Positions 50,001-62,500 are shown, counted from the first letter of the stretch. The stretch: DNA of 64,000 nt from Corella eumyota (GCA_963082875.1 OY720103.1:2232001-2296000), one strand, 5' to 3'. Numbers and translations: made by a program. The notes: generated by a model not told the origin, from the letters alone.

Positions 50001-50978
50001 TGTCTGTCAACTGTTTATTTATTTCTTATTATTGTTTACAATTGACCATTGTTTACTTCTAATTAGGACAATCGTTTTTGTCAAATCTAATTAGTTTCAA
50101 TCTTATCTGTGTATCAGTTCCCCATTAACATTTTTACCTTCCCGCCTGCAACTCAATTTTGAATAGCTACAATCTGACATTACAACAACTAGCAGAATCA
50201 ATATTGGTAACTTGTCTAACATTGCTCACTAGCCCTAGCTAGGGAAAAGAGAAACGAAGTCGAGACACAAAAATTTGCCCACAGATAAAGACGAGGCAGC
50301 GCAGTGGCGCCGTTTTAAACGCCACAATTTAACAAGAATTTTTATATTAAAAATTTAATATATGTACATAGTATTTGACAAAAATATAATGTATATTACC
50401 CTTTAAGAAAATTTTTTAATATTTGTACGTTTTTTGTACAACGCCACTGAAATAGGGTTGTTATTTTTTTATATTTGTAAGTTGGGTTAATATTATTTAA
50501 CAAATCTGAATATTATAATGTAGTACTTTGTGTTGTATTTATTTACACAATTTAATATAATAAGTATAAAAATCTTTATTACAAAATTGAACAAAATCTT
50601 TACGTGCTGGCTGGACTAAGAATTTGTTTTAAAATTGGCAAAAAGTTACATGTTTATGTAAATTTCATTTAAATATCATTCTAACATAAGTCGATGCTAT
50701 TTAAAATATATGCTGACATTGGGTTCTATCTTGTAAAGAGTTTGCTTAAAACTAATCAAATTATAAATATATTTATTATTAAAACAACAACTTTTGCATT
50801 CTTAAAAAAAACACTTTTTTATATCAATAACTTTCTGAAATAAGAAGTACACAAAATAACATTTGCATATAAAGAGAAATATATTTAATTTAAAAATGTT
50901 AAAAATAAATTGCATATAGAAAATATCACAAGACTGTGCTAAAAAAATAACGAAAACTACTAAAAATAAATATTTATC

Positions 50979-52048
50979 TCAATCTATTTCGGTGTCAAAT
51001 GGTTGTAGTGAAAGCTTACCAGAATGTAAAACAAAAACATTTTCATTCGTATCTATTTTCACTTCATATGTTCTTACCTTCAAAAGAAAAAAAAAATTTC
51101 ATAACATATTATCATTAAAAAAAATTCACAGGTATATAGTAAACAACTTCACAGGGATATAGCAAACAAAGAACACTCGGCTTCACTACATGAGGTCCTA
51201 CATTCAATCCCGACCGCTCTCATGCTGTAGCACCCTAAAGTACGGTGGTATAAACTATACAAACTCCAGTTGAGTCAATACTTAATCAGTAGTTTAATTA
51301 TTGGCTATTATAATTAATAATATCCCTAACTACCAAAAGGAACTTTAGACTTGGTTAGGATAACTAAAGTTACTCTATATAAAAGTGGTGAAGTCGACCT
51401 TCCCACAACAAGAATAATACATAAAACAACTAACTGTTAATCCTTGTTCACATTTTCCAGTTTCAAGATTGAATTCATAAAAATGTCTTGGGCAGACTGC
51501 TATTGGTGGATCCAAATCTAAATCTTCAATATCATTTATTTTGTCCAACCTTCCACCTTAAATAAAACTTATTTTCGTAAATGTATATACATTGTTAACT
51601 GAAATCACCAAACTATTAAATGTGCACTTATACATAGTTTTACATAGCATATAAACGAATAATATAACAACAACCAATCTCACCCAAATGAGGGCATGTG
51701 GCATTAATGACATAAAACTTTCCTCGAACAAAGTACATTGCAACATCTTCAGGTTTTCCTAATGAACAGTATATTCTTCGACATGGTAATTTTTTCAAGT
51801 CCCTACAAAAGCAGTTATTTTTACATACTAGGGCAATACCAAACAAACAGTAATGATATTTAATTCAAATTTTTAGATTTCTTTAAAACCAACACACTTA
51901 AGTATATTCGTCAAATGCAACAACTTTAAAGATTAAAATATACACACTTTTTTGCTCCAACAAGTTGCCATTCTTCTTTGATGTTTTGGTCCTTTTCTGG
52001 TTCTTTGTTGCCATACAAATTATCCAACACTTTATCAACAACAGACAT
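50979..52048 (-). CDS. RFESD: Rieske [2Fe-2S] domain protein, RFESD-like (149 aa)
   Basis: Four exons: 52048-51948, 51802-51675, 51556-51435 and 51077-50979 (450 nt, phases consistent). A Rieske fold is indicated by the ligands C70-P-H72 (NATCPHLG) and C98-P-R-H101 (VCPRHFYEF), that is CxH and CxxH 25 residues apart, with the usual beta-rich surroundings. No membrane segment or signal peptide is seen, as in the small soluble RFESD family rather than the bc1-complex Rieske subunit. Such proteins bind one [2Fe-2S] cluster, and the cellular reaction is not well defined. The ATG lies 20 bp after a strong acceptor (pyrimidine tract then ATTTTAG) and 162 bp downstream of the NDUFB4 stop. A worn SINE fills most of intron 3. 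Confidence 0.85.
51150..51428 (+). mobile_element. tRNA-derived SINE, old copy
   Basis: The order of SINE blocks is kept (CATTCAATCCCGACC box B region, CTCATGCTGTAGCACC, TACTTAATCAGTAG, GGTTAGGATAAC, GTCGACCTTCCCACA), but substitutions are frequent, many more than in the other copies. It occupies intron 3 of the Rieske gene. Confidence 0.8.
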
Positions 52049-52210
52049 TTTATCAATGTTCTAACACCTAAAATTTTGGTTAAACACACAAAAAAAAATT
52101 AAGTTTTTTTTTTAGAATTAATAAAATTTAACATTTAAATATCGATTTGAACACCATATTTCAAATAAACAAATGAATTTGCAAAATATATTTTCAAATA
52201 ACAAAAAAGT
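52049..52210 (-). promoter_or_regulatory. NDUFB4-Rieske intercistronic region with trans-splice-like acceptor
   Basis: Only 162 bp separate the NDUFB4 stop from the Rieske ATG. On the minus strand a T-rich tract ends in AAAATTTTAG 20 bp before the ATG, and I found no AATAAA. This arrangement matches ascidian operons resolved by spliced-leader trans-splicing. Confidence 0.45.
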
Positions 52211-52735
52211 TTAGTCTTCCACAGCAGATTTAAAGTAGCCTTTTTCACGAATGCCATGATCCCGGAAGCACCACACATAAAACCCGACAGGGGCAACAAT
52301 GGTTAGCAAAAAAGATAAGAGACCTAACTTTCCACTCATTTGGCCGACTTCTTTAATGTGCCATCCAGTTTTAGCGAATTCCAATCTTGACATTGCAATA
52401 TTGGATGTAGCTTCTTGAAAATACTTGTGATTGACGGGATGGTAGCACTTTGTCCAGTATATTCTTCTCAGTTGTCCCCTTATGGTTTGACGCTCGTCGT
52501 GTGCTTTTTGGTCTTTTTCTGTAATCGGTTTCCAGTTTTCTGGATCAATCCTTGTCGGAAAATCACACATCGGCCCAGTCTTGTAATTTAAACGAGGTTT
52601 TAATCGGTACCAAGTATCACTATTCCTATCAGAAATAACTGTTGAACTAAGATCCAATGAACCCAGATCTACTTGTTTTGGACTCGATTCTTCAATTTTA
52701 ACATCACTGTTGGCAGGCAAATCACACAACTTCAT
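52211..52735 (-). CDS. NDUFB4: NDUFB4, complex I accessory subunit B15 (174 aa)
   Basis: Single-exon gene for an accessory subunit of the membrane arm of mitochondrial complex I. The region from about residue 64, IDPENWKPITEKDQKAHDER followed by QTIRGQLRRIYW, aligns with human NDUFB4 LDPAEYNISPETRRAQAER plus LAIRAQLKREYL, as I recall that sequence. One membrane segment (LGLLSFLLTIVAPVGFYVW) lies at about residues 137-157, followed by a charged tail that starts RDHGIREKGYF. At 174 residues it is longer than the 129-residue human protein; most of the excess is an N-terminal extension of about 45 residues with no obvious domain. The first ATG of the open frame is used. It is the upstream partner of the Rieske gene. 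A CpG-rich motif cluster lies 220-470 bp upstream. Confidence 0.85.
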   Translation of the reverse strand: MKLCDLPANSDVKIEESSPKQVDLGSLDLSSTVISDRNSDTWYRLKPRLNYKTGPMCDFPTRIDPENWKPITEKDQKAHDERQTIRGQLRRIYWTKCYHPVNHKYFQEATSNIAMSRLEFAKTGWHIKEVGQMSGKLGLLSFLLTIVAPVGFYVWCFRDHGIREKGYFKSAVED

Positions 52736-52956
52736 TTTTGACCTTTATTAAGCCCAACAATAAATTGTGTTAGGCTACCTAAAGACCACTTAAAAAAACA
52801 TAAATCGAAATCTTAAAAAAAACATAAATCGAAATACTAAAATTTTAGTTAGTCTAAATCAAGTATAAGCCTGGTAAACTGTGTAAAATATTGGAATTTT
52901 TTTTAACAAACTGACTTTTTGCATATATACAGGCTGACAGTCAAACAGTTCTTACA

Positions 52957-53206
52957 CACCAGTCTGGAAAGTAGGGCAGTTTTCGACGAGATCTCGTGCG
53001 TGCAAGCGTAAAAAAATGCGTCACCGCGCGTGCACGCGTACCAAAATTTCCGTTCTAGGCGTGCACGCGTGATATATGTTAGCGTGTTTTAGGCGTCAGT
53101 ACTGCGCGTGCACATTTTTTTAAGACACCAGGCGTGCAAAACGTCAATTCCAGGCGTGCATTTTTTTAATGAAAAAAATCTCGTGCGTACACGTTCGAGA
53201 CTGGCT
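52957..53206. promoter_or_regulatory. CpG-rich GCGTGCACGC motif cluster upstream of NDUFB4
   Basis: In about 250 bp the word GCGTGCA or a close variant occurs seven times, twice as the perfect palindrome GCGTGCACGC (53028-53037 and 53059-53068). The tract begins with CCAGTCT (52959) and ends with AGACTGG (53198), a 7-bp inverted repeat. Such CpG density is exceptional in this window. It may be a promoter element, an NRF1-like cluster or a small mobile element. Confidence 0.5.
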
Positions 53207-53365
53207 TACACAAAAAACTAAATTTTTATGCAAATATATATACCTTTCTAAACTAAATTTTAAACGTAAGAAATGTATTATGCAAATATATTAGAACCAA
53301 AAATAAAAAAAAAATTTAATATTTAACCCTATTTACCCACAAATTAACACAATTTAAAATAAACT

Positions 53366-53442
53366 TGGTCGGAGTAACAAATGTTACTCTTTTAGGTCGT
53401 GAAGTCGACCTTTCCACATCGAGGATAAAGGCATATATAAAA
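53366..53442 (+). mobile_element. SINE 3' fragment
   Basis: Matches only the last 75 bp of the SINE (TTGGTCGGAGTAAC to GAGGATAAAGGCATATATA). Confidence 0.85.
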
Positions 53443-54310
53443 ACAACTTTTTTATTTTATATTATTTTAATAAATCTATTAAAAAGTTAGATCAAAATGC
53501 ATTAAAATTATTGTTTTTAGCGATAAATTTTACCTGTCATTTAAATTAGGATAAACGGAATTAACAGCGACGACTTTTTACGTCATTACATCATTGTCGA
53601 CAAATAACAGGAATGTAAATAATTAAATATAAAACCCTAAATTTTATATTTAACTTGATTAAAAGAACGGTATTTTAGTTATTTATATCTAAACCCTATA
53701 GGTAAGTAGAGGCGCAACTCAAATAAAATTTAAGGAGGGCAAAAAAAATTTTATGTGAAAATAAAATGACCTTAAAATTTATATACAAAACATTTAATTT
53801 AACGTTCAAGATATTTATTCACAAAAAGATTCTAACGATAGAAAAACTGAGCAAAACAGTACATGATCAGAAGTTATAACATTATTAAAACTCAGTAAAG
53901 TCTTGGTCAATTACTTAAAATTCAAATACAGTACACAAGTAAGGTTAAACAAAAAATTGAGTTGAAAATTTTTTTATGTAACGTTCTTTAATAAAAAAGG
54001 TTAGTGCTGTTAAGGCAAAAGAAAATTAATTTATACAAAATAAATAGGTTGTCTTCTGAATAGTGTTAATTTGAAACAATCAAAATAAAACCCAATTTTA
54101 CACACATTTTATATAAGATGTGGTAATAAGTTAGGCTTATTTTTCACTACATTGTAAAGAAACCACATTATATTAAAAAGGCATTTTCATTTTTTTAATG
54201 ACTTTACAAAAAGTTGTAAAAAATCTTGTGTAATCTTTTAATTTATAAAAGTTCATACTTTTAGTACAAAGAAGTAATGCTTGTATGGCATAGTAATAAG
54301 CATGGAGTTT

Positions 54311-54863
54311 TTAGTTACTTGAAACCATATAAAAGCCTTGTTGAATTGGCTGCTTCCCTGCTTGCGTTGTAACAGGACTTTGTTGTGAACTAAGTCCATT
54401 ATTAGATTGTTTATTTTTATCTGAGGTTTGCATTTTAGAAAAGGCTAACAAAGCATCAGGAAAAGCTGGGGGTGTAGCTGGAGTATTTGTGGGTGGATGT
54501 AACTAAAATTTTAATTTAAAAATTTACAAATTAGTAAAAGGTCAAAAATAATAAACCGGAAGTCATGATAGTTTGTAGCGCCTTACTCAAAGGCGCTACA
54601 GCAAGAGCACTTACTGGGTGTTGTTTATTTTGATGTGGAATTCCGGACTCTTGAAAATATTTACTTAATGCAATCTAAAAAAAAAAAAAACACAAACAAT
54701 TTTTATAAAAAATAATAAACCTTTAGTTTTTTAAAAACAAAATAGGTCCACTTACTTCAAATTGCCATTCGGACGATTTTAAATGTATTTTTGCTTCATT
54801 GGCAAGGCAGCCAGCAGCCAATGCGAATTGATTTATCATTACTTGATGTTTTAAGTCATCCAT
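54311..54863 (-). CDS. UBALD: UBA-like domain-containing protein, UBALD family (119 aa)
   Basis: Three exons in phase 0: 54863-54756, 54674-54615 and 54502-54311 (360 nt). Residues 1-48 form the UBA-like domain: MDDLKHQVMINQFALAAGC is close to the human UBALD start MDELRHQVMINQFVLAAGC, and IALSKYFQESGIP matches the family's ALSTFFQETNIP. The second family block, NTPATPPAFPDALLAFSKM, lies at about residues 62-80 (human NTPATPPNFPDALAMFSKL). The C-terminal part is Gln/Ser-rich, shorter than in vertebrates and without their Pro/His-rich tail. The molecular role is poorly defined; the fold suggests ubiquitin-like or helical protein contacts. A 35-bp SINE scrap (54570-54606) lies in intron 2. Confidence 0.9.
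54570..54606 (-). mobile_element. SINE internal scrap
   Basis: The minus strand reads CTCTTGCTGTAGCGCC followed by TTTGAGTAAGGCGCTAC, the palindromic middle part of the SINE only. Confidence 0.6.
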
Positions 54864-56597
54864 TATTGTTTATTATTTGTTTAAAACTAATGATTTAACA
54901 GATCTAAACATCGTATGAATATGAATTAAAAATTACGGTTACTAATTTTCAGACGCTTCTTTTCTGCCTGTCTGCCTTTCCTTAATTAATATCAAATTTT
55001 AAATAACTTCGCTTTAAATTTTGTTATCCTAAATAAAAACTAAACGTACCTTTTAATGTTAAATTGCCAATTCCCTTAAGTATCTAGTTTCAAATAACAG
55101 ATAAACTAGTTTACGAATCACAAACAAAGCGATAATTTTAGAAACACGCTTCATGACTTTACTACAAAGGGAAGTTTGTTTTTGTTTACAAATTGTTGCG
55201 GAAATTTTCACAACGTTTTATGATTTGACGTCATTTACGGTTATCCTCACGCAGTACCAATTGCAAATTGACCGGCGTGAAGTTAGACTCCAGCGCAACA
55301 GATTTTAAAATCAAGTTTATTACTTGGCACGCAATTAAAAATTAAGTTTATTATTCAGCACCAAATTTAAAATTTAGTTCTGGGTAAAAGGCCCTCTATT
55401 GTCCCTTTATCCAATCTTTATTTAGAATTCAGTGTCTAATAATGAACCGGGAACCAGAGTCTAACTTTTGCAAATTTTTATAGTTTTTAGAAAGATTATT
55501 ATGTTAAAATATTTGTGACCTTGAAAGGTTGTTATGTTAAAATACTCGAGAAAGACTTAGACTGTTTTGTAATTTAAGTTGACTAGCTATATCGAGATTA
55601 CAAACAATGTTTATGCTAGTTTGTCGGATAATGCCCTCTTTAATCTCAGAGTAATTGTTGTTACTGGTGGAATACAAGAAGAAAACAATATGTAGAATTT
55701 TTTTTCTTAAACAAATCAGACCGAGCGATAAAAATTGTTGGTGGTCAGTTAAAAAGACTTGAGGTATATAAGTGCAATACTTATTGTGCCTACTGACCAC
55801 GTCAAAGTACAGATCATTTAGATTTTCTTGTATTTTGGCGACGTCGTATAATAAATCCAAAAACAAATGAAAACGATTTAGATTTTTACATAAGCATAAG
55901 AATATAGCGTGCTGTTAGTAGTTAGCTTACACGAGTGAAAATAAAATAAAGAAAGAATATTTTAAACATACGCGAACGCCTATATAGTCGCATAATATAT
56001 ATTTAAGAATTATGTACTAAAACAATTGTAACGTTTAATCATGCAAGTGAACTCATGACACAGCGTAACGAAGAAATATCGCCGTAAGAAAAGTTCTGGC
56101 AATGCAGAAGAGCACCATGCGTTTTCAACTGTACTAAGGAATAAAAAGAACGCACCAAATTTGTTTGATGAAAAAAATTTTGAAACTTTGTGCAAGTACA
56201 ATTATTCTTTTTACAACTAAACAAGAAAAGAAAGGTATTTTTGGTTATGCTGACACGGTGCCCACAAAGTAATCGCATATATACCAAAAAATAGAAGAAG
56301 TTAATACAGAATAATGTTAAATAAAATTTTTAGAGAATTTGTATTTTACAAAGACATAAAAACGGTCTTCGGGACAGACACCTTGTTAAAACATAGGCAG
56401 CATTTTAAACAACACAAGATAATCAACATGTAATAAAGATGATCAATACAAGTAATCGTCAGAAGATAGATACGAATTTTATAAAAGACAGAAAACCTGA
56501 AATCTCTTTCAATTAACGAGTCTAGAAAAAATTTAAAATGATTAATTTCCTACACTTTAAGAGAATAAGATTTAAATTTCACTTAATAAATTTTTTA
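54864..56597. other. Gap between UBALD and the coiled-coil gene
   Basis: The part near 54864-55270 should hold the UBALD promoter and contains TGACGTCA at 55226. Open frames at 55537-55866 and 56010-56287 (minus) have no splice context or homology that I recognise and are probably chance. The left flank of 56598 carries an AATAAA on the minus strand at about 56589-56594. Confidence 0.45.
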
Positions 56598-59500
56598 TTA
56601 AAAAAAATAAAAAACTACCTTCTCGTTTCTGGAGGTCCTATCAGAGCTCCTCCTCTTAACGGAGGCAGAAGTGGGAGGTTTACTGGAGGCGGAAGATGGA
56701 GTCACTGGGATGTCGGGTTGGCTCCGAGACTTTTGAAAGTCTAACAAAAGATTTAAGAAATATTATTGAATGAGAGTTAAAAGCAATATTTTTATTTATC
56801 ACCAAAATAATGGGTTGCCATTTGGACTAACTGTAATGATAGCGGCTTAAGCCTTAGCTAAGCATTTGATGCATAATATCAAAGGATATGATACATTCAA
56901 TTATTAGAAAAAGACAATCATGAATAATGTTTTAAAGAATGTTATATAGAAATGTTATGAAAATTATAGCAAGAATGAAAGCCAAGCATGCTCACCATAG
57001 CCTTTACCACCTTTATCCGATGTCACATCTTCATCATCACTGTTGTTTCGACGTCTGCGAAGTTCTTGTTTTAAGCGGTTACTCTCTCTCCTCGCCATTG
57101 CTTCTTTGGATCGAGCCAAAGTTAGTTCCTCGAATAAGGTTTGGTGTTTTTGTTGGGAGTGTTTCTTTTCCTATTGAAAACGTTAATAATATTGGATACA
57201 TTAAAATAATATTTACAAAGGTGATAAAATATATTGAAATACAATATTGGGTATTACCTGAAAGCATTCCTCAAGTTGTTTGTTGAGAGAACTTACTTCC
57301 AATTTAAGATAATCAATTTCAGAAGACTTTACACGAAGCATTGCCTGGTACAACAAGTTATAAATGTAATTGCGTCTCAGTTTAAATTTAAAAAAAATAA
57401 CATTGCTAATGAAGTTAAATATTCAATACCTGTATGTGATATAAGTTACTTGTTTGATTTGAATTTTCGTCAAATTTACTAGAGTTTTCTTGTAACATTA
57501 AAATCTCATTCTAAATGTATAAACCAAAGTTACATTTATGAACCTTTTAGTTGAAAGACTGTACTCTCTGTTCAGAACTCAAATTTTACCTTGAGTTGTT
57601 CATCTAAGTCGTCATTTTTAGCCACAAGTCTTAAGTTTTCACGTTGTAACGACACCAAGGCATCATCAAGTTTCTCCTTTTCTCTTACGGCATTGGCAAG
57701 TTCTACACACTTTCTTGAATGATGTTCTAACAAACTCTACAAAAGTCATTTAAATAATTTAAATCCACCTTGATACTTGATAGTATTGTAAAAAATATAT
57801 CATTTTGCGACATACATCGTACTGTTGTTGAATTTTATCAGATTTGACCGGATCATTCTGGTATAAACCGGTTTCTCCTGCTTCAAGCTCACGAAGTCGT
57901 CTTTGCAATGATCTTACTTCTTCCAAATGAACCTTGAAAAATTAAAAAAAAATTGTTATTTAAAAGTAAAACTTACGAAGATCTATAAATTAACGAAATA
58001 TACCTTTCTCATTGCTTCAATAGCTCTTCGAGTATCCATTTTGTCCACTTCTACGTCAGTCTCATAATCTTGTTTTAACTTCGTGAATTCTCGTTCATGT
58101 GCTGCATTAATTTCATCCAGCTAAAAATAGAATAAATTTTAAAACATTTACAAATATAAAATCCTTCAGCACGAAACCAACCACAAATTAACACGGTAAA
58201 TTGCAAAAAGACACTACAAAGTATTTTATAAGAACTCAAACCTGTTTATTATGGGTCTCCTCAATAGTTGTAAAACTCTGATCACATAATGACTTAATCT
58301 CTTCAACTTGTTGTTGGTAATCTTGTTTCTTGTGAGAGTCTTCTAACTGCATTGAATCAATCTAAACATCATAAAAAATCCAGGTAGTGTTTATTTAATA
58401 CAACAAGTGCTTTTACTTTCAAACTGAAGTTGCAGTTATTTACCTGTTTTTCCAAAGACGAAATTGTTTCCTTTAGAGCATCTTTGCTTTCACTCTCTGT
58501 AATGGATGTGATCGAGGCTGATCTTTGATGTTGTGAGACTATGATTCGCTCTCTTTCTGCTTGCTCCTTTTCAAACTAAAAGAAACCAAATACCATGAAA
58601 AGCAAATTTTCAAAATCTGATAAAGAAAATATATGAAAGTTGATTTTAAACCTGTTGCCTGAGCTCCTTGGTCCAATCATCCTTTTCTCTGTTAAGTTGT
58701 TCAGAGTGAAGTCTTTCTCTGTTCTCAAGCATTTTGTCGTGCTCCTACAATGGAAGAAATAAATAAAATATAATCTTGTTTGCTTTTAGAACTCGGGAAA
58801 AATTATTAATACGTAAATAATAAAAAAATCTTGCTCTGTTTTATTTCTTTAAACTTGTTTTTTTTTTAACGCAATCATTTCTTACCTGTCTTAGCTCGTT
58901 AGTTTTTTGTTTAATTTGTTTTTTAATTTCAAGTTCTGAGTCTTCTTTTTGGTTGTCTAGCTCCATCTTGTGTTTTGATCTTTCTTGTTGTAAAAGATTG
59001 TCAAATTCTTGCTTGAGTGCTTCAGCAGCTTCTTTTCCATTTTTTTCTGCTTGTGCGATTGCCAGTTTATGATCTAATCAACAATGTTTATTACAAAAAT
59101 TTGCAAAAAGTAAAATAACAAAGGCATACGTTAAGAAAACCATTTTTAAATACCTTTATCGAGTTTCTTTATTTTTTCTTTATATCTTGTCTTTAGTGCA
59201 GTATATTCTTTATTGCTTTTCTCTTCGTTCATTTGAAGTTTACTTTCCAATTCCTTTTCAATTTCATTTAACTCAATCTCATGTTCATTCTTTAGCACAA
59301 AAAAATTATTATTCAAATGAATTTTTAAGAACATAAAACATTGTGATATTACTTTTGGTAAAAATGTTTTTTTTTTACCTTTAAACGTTCAATCAAAAGA
59401 GATTGTTCCTCTTCTGCCTTTTTAACTTCCTCATTGCATTCTTCTCTTGCTTTCACAAACATTCTCTCATATTCATCTCTTCTCTCTTCACATTCCAATC

Positions 59501-62500
59501 TATGTTAAATTGTAATGTTTAGTTAAAATAATTTACCAATCATACTTAGGCTTTGGTACTTACCTATGTTGCACTTGTATTTGTTCCAGTCTTTGTGTTA
59601 ACCCCTTAACTTCAGTCATATACTCTTTTGTGCTTGTTTGAAGCTGGGACTTTGTTGAACTAACTTCTTTTCTTAACACGACACATTCCTGTACAACATA
59701 AACAAATAATATATCAGCAAATAAGAAACTTGGCTTTAAAAATGGGTTAATTTAAGGGCCAAGCTAAAGCTATCTTTAAACTGCCTTAAAATTTTGTAAA
59801 GCAATTTTGACCTGTTCATGTTTGGAGTTGCACATTGCAAGTTCTTGCTCATGCTTTCTTGACAATCTGGAGTATCTTTCTTCCACATCTTTAGACATCT
59901 CTGCTCTTGCTTTTTCCAACCTTGCTGTTTCATTCATTAGATGGTTGACCTGACGCAAAAGAGTAGAAAAACATAAACGATTTGTTTAAAGTATTATAAT
60001 AGACATCAGAAGTATTTGTAAAATAAATTTTACGGTAAAAAAATTTTGTTTTTGTACCTTAGATTGGTGTTCGTTGTTAAGTTGTTTGATTTTACCTAAG
60101 GACATTTCTTCAGCTTGTTTAAATTTAATCTTCTGCGTCTTAAAGTGGTTTGCTTGGTCACTGACTGCTGCTTTAGCTTTTCGAAGCTCCTCATCATAGT
60201 CTCTGCGCAGCCTAAACAAAGGTATCAAGATTAAGCACAATTTGATGATAAACAATTTTTTTTTAAATGTTAAGTAAATGTACCTATGAGAAATATAGAT
60301 AATCTCAGCTTGTACAATTGCTTCTCTAGCAACAGTAGAAGCATGTTCACCAATCTCACTCGGTTGAAGGTATCTAAAAAAAAAAATTTTAATCAAATTG
60401 TTAAATACCAAACCGAATAAAAATAGGAAATATTTTTTCATCTTACATACTTTAAAAATAATTTTTAAACAAAAATATTAAAATGTTTACAACTCACTTT
60501 TGTAATGTTGCATCAGCAACCACCAACTTTCCTCCGATTTTAGACAAGGACTGAACATCGGCGTCCATGCATCTTAAACTCTCCGACAGATTCTGAAAAA
60601 AACTTGCTTCCTGGTCCAAGTTCATTGCATCATTTGACCCACTTGTAGACATCGACTGTGCACCGTGTAAAGTCCCATAATCAACCTTGCGAAATAGCAA
60701 AATATATAGTTTAACATCTTTACAAAAAAGAAAAACGCAAGATATTTTACCTGTTGCTCCCAAGGAGGCAAACTAGAATAAGGTGGAGCAATAGTGTCGG
60801 TATCAACTTGCACCGCTAGATTTGAAACGGCTTCCAAATCCTGTGTCTTACAAGCCTCTACAAGTTCTTTAAGCTTTCGCATTGCTGCATCTGCTCGATG
60901 TCGAGCTTGTTTGGCCTCGAGCGTTAAGCGGGATATTCTCTCATTGTAAACCTGATTAAAAAAGACATTAATAGAAAAAGGACTTTAATAGAAAAAAGGA
61001 CATTAACAGAAAAAAGACATTAATACAAAACTTTTGCAACAGAAAAGAGACTTGAAAAGTAATCTTACTTGTAAAACATAGCTGATATGAGCATGTGTCA
61101 CCATAGAAGCTCCAAGTTCAGCGTTCACACCTCCACTTAACACAGACTTATGTTGGTTGGCACCTGGTGATCGCGCTCTGTTATTTAACCACTGTTCCTT
61201 CAACCTGGAAATCTCTCTCATCAGCATACCCTCTAGAGTCAGTTTCTGTGCCAAGGTATCAACGTGTTGTAAGAGGCCACCTGTAGTTGTATGATGTGCT
61301 ATTGAGTCGGAAAACTCGGCTGATGTGAGTTGAGGTGTTGAGGTCGGAGACTGGCGGTTATTTTGGTTGTAGTTGATTTGCGACCGAGATATATGAAGCG
61401 ACGGTGTGGATTGACTGCGACGTAATGTAGCAGCCATTTCAGCAAGCAACAATGTCTGTGTGCTGATCTAAACAGTTAATCAACCAATAAAGTGTGTGCA
61501 CTAATTAAAATATAAATACTTTTACACTAAAAAAATAATAATAACAAATTTACTTGTTTGGCAAACAAAATGGCTCCATTTTCCTCGGTAATCTGGGTCG
61601 GTAATTGTAAATCGATAGGTCTAGATTGACTTGGTAATTTGTCTGACATAAAGCCAGTAGGAGAAGCAGACGGACTAACCAACCTTCCATCACTGTTCTT
61701 TAACTTTTCAGTCAACTGGCGCAATCGAGACATTGTTTTTTGATGTTGTTGCCTATCCATATTACGTGACCATCTTTTACCTCCTTGTTCTGGTGAAGGG
61801 GATCTAGATCTCGGAGAAGCAGTTTCATCCCAACTTAAATCTACATCACCTTCAGCAAGTTTCAGGATGTTGCTTAAAACAAATTTAATGAGATGAGTAG
61901 GAGGAGTTGGTACAAGTCCGGAGGCTTTGGAGTACAGTTGATGTAGACATGACTGGGTTGCTTGCATCCTTTCACCAAGATCATCAGAAGTGGACTTAAG
62001 TTGTTGGATCTGAGCTTCATATGATTCAGAATTCGATTGACTCCTCTTCAATTCGGTGATTCTGTTAAAATTTTAGTTAGTTAAAAAATGTTTAAAATTA
62101 AAAAGAAATTATTTAGAAAAAAAATGTTTAAAATTAAAAAAAATGTTTAAAATTAAAAAGAAACTTTAAACAAATCCTTTACTTCATTGATAGTTTTTCA
62201 ACGTCCTCTTCTTTCTCCTCTGAGTCCTTTAGTTTATCTTCCAAAGACCTAATCATCTTTGTCTTTTTGTCCAAAGAATTCTCTAATCTCAGTATCTAAA
62301 CACAAAAGATATCATTAAAAAACTGAAAAAAAGTTTCAAAGATTAAAGTTTTATAATATATCCAGGACCTTTAAATAATATAATATTATTATTTTAGTGT
62401 GTACATTTAAGGAAAATCTTTTTTACTTTTTGTGAGCTTGATTCTTTATCCGAGGTTGTGGATGAGTCCGAGTCTCTTCTTGAACGATCTAAGGCATTCA

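Larger units (their letters stand above)
45659..50978. other. 5.3-kb gap between cingulin 5' end and the Rieske gene
   Basis: Apart from the 68-bp duplication and a SINE, I see no exon. About 48240-48360 is a compact CpG-richer patch with TGACGTCA at 48303 and 48349 and the palindrome GATCGCGCGATC between them, a candidate enhancer or distal promoter of cingulin. At 49390-49470 an A-rich 60-bp unit is repeated twice. GCCCTAGCTAGGG near 50230 is a palindrome of unknown meaning. Confidence 0.45.
52736..54310. other. Gap between NDUFB4 start and UBALD stop
   Basis: Apart from the CpG motif cluster and the SINE fragment, the sequence is AT-rich and I see no exon. The right part probably holds the UBALD 3' UTR. 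Confidence 0.5.

Noticed and set aside
55537-55866. 109-codon open frame on the minus strand
   Set aside because: No homology that I recognise, no promoter or splice signals, and it lies in AT-rich spacer between two genes.
56010-56287. Overlapping minus-strand frames of 63-82 codons
   Set aside because: Two frames are open at once, composition is unusual and no domain is visible; probably chance.
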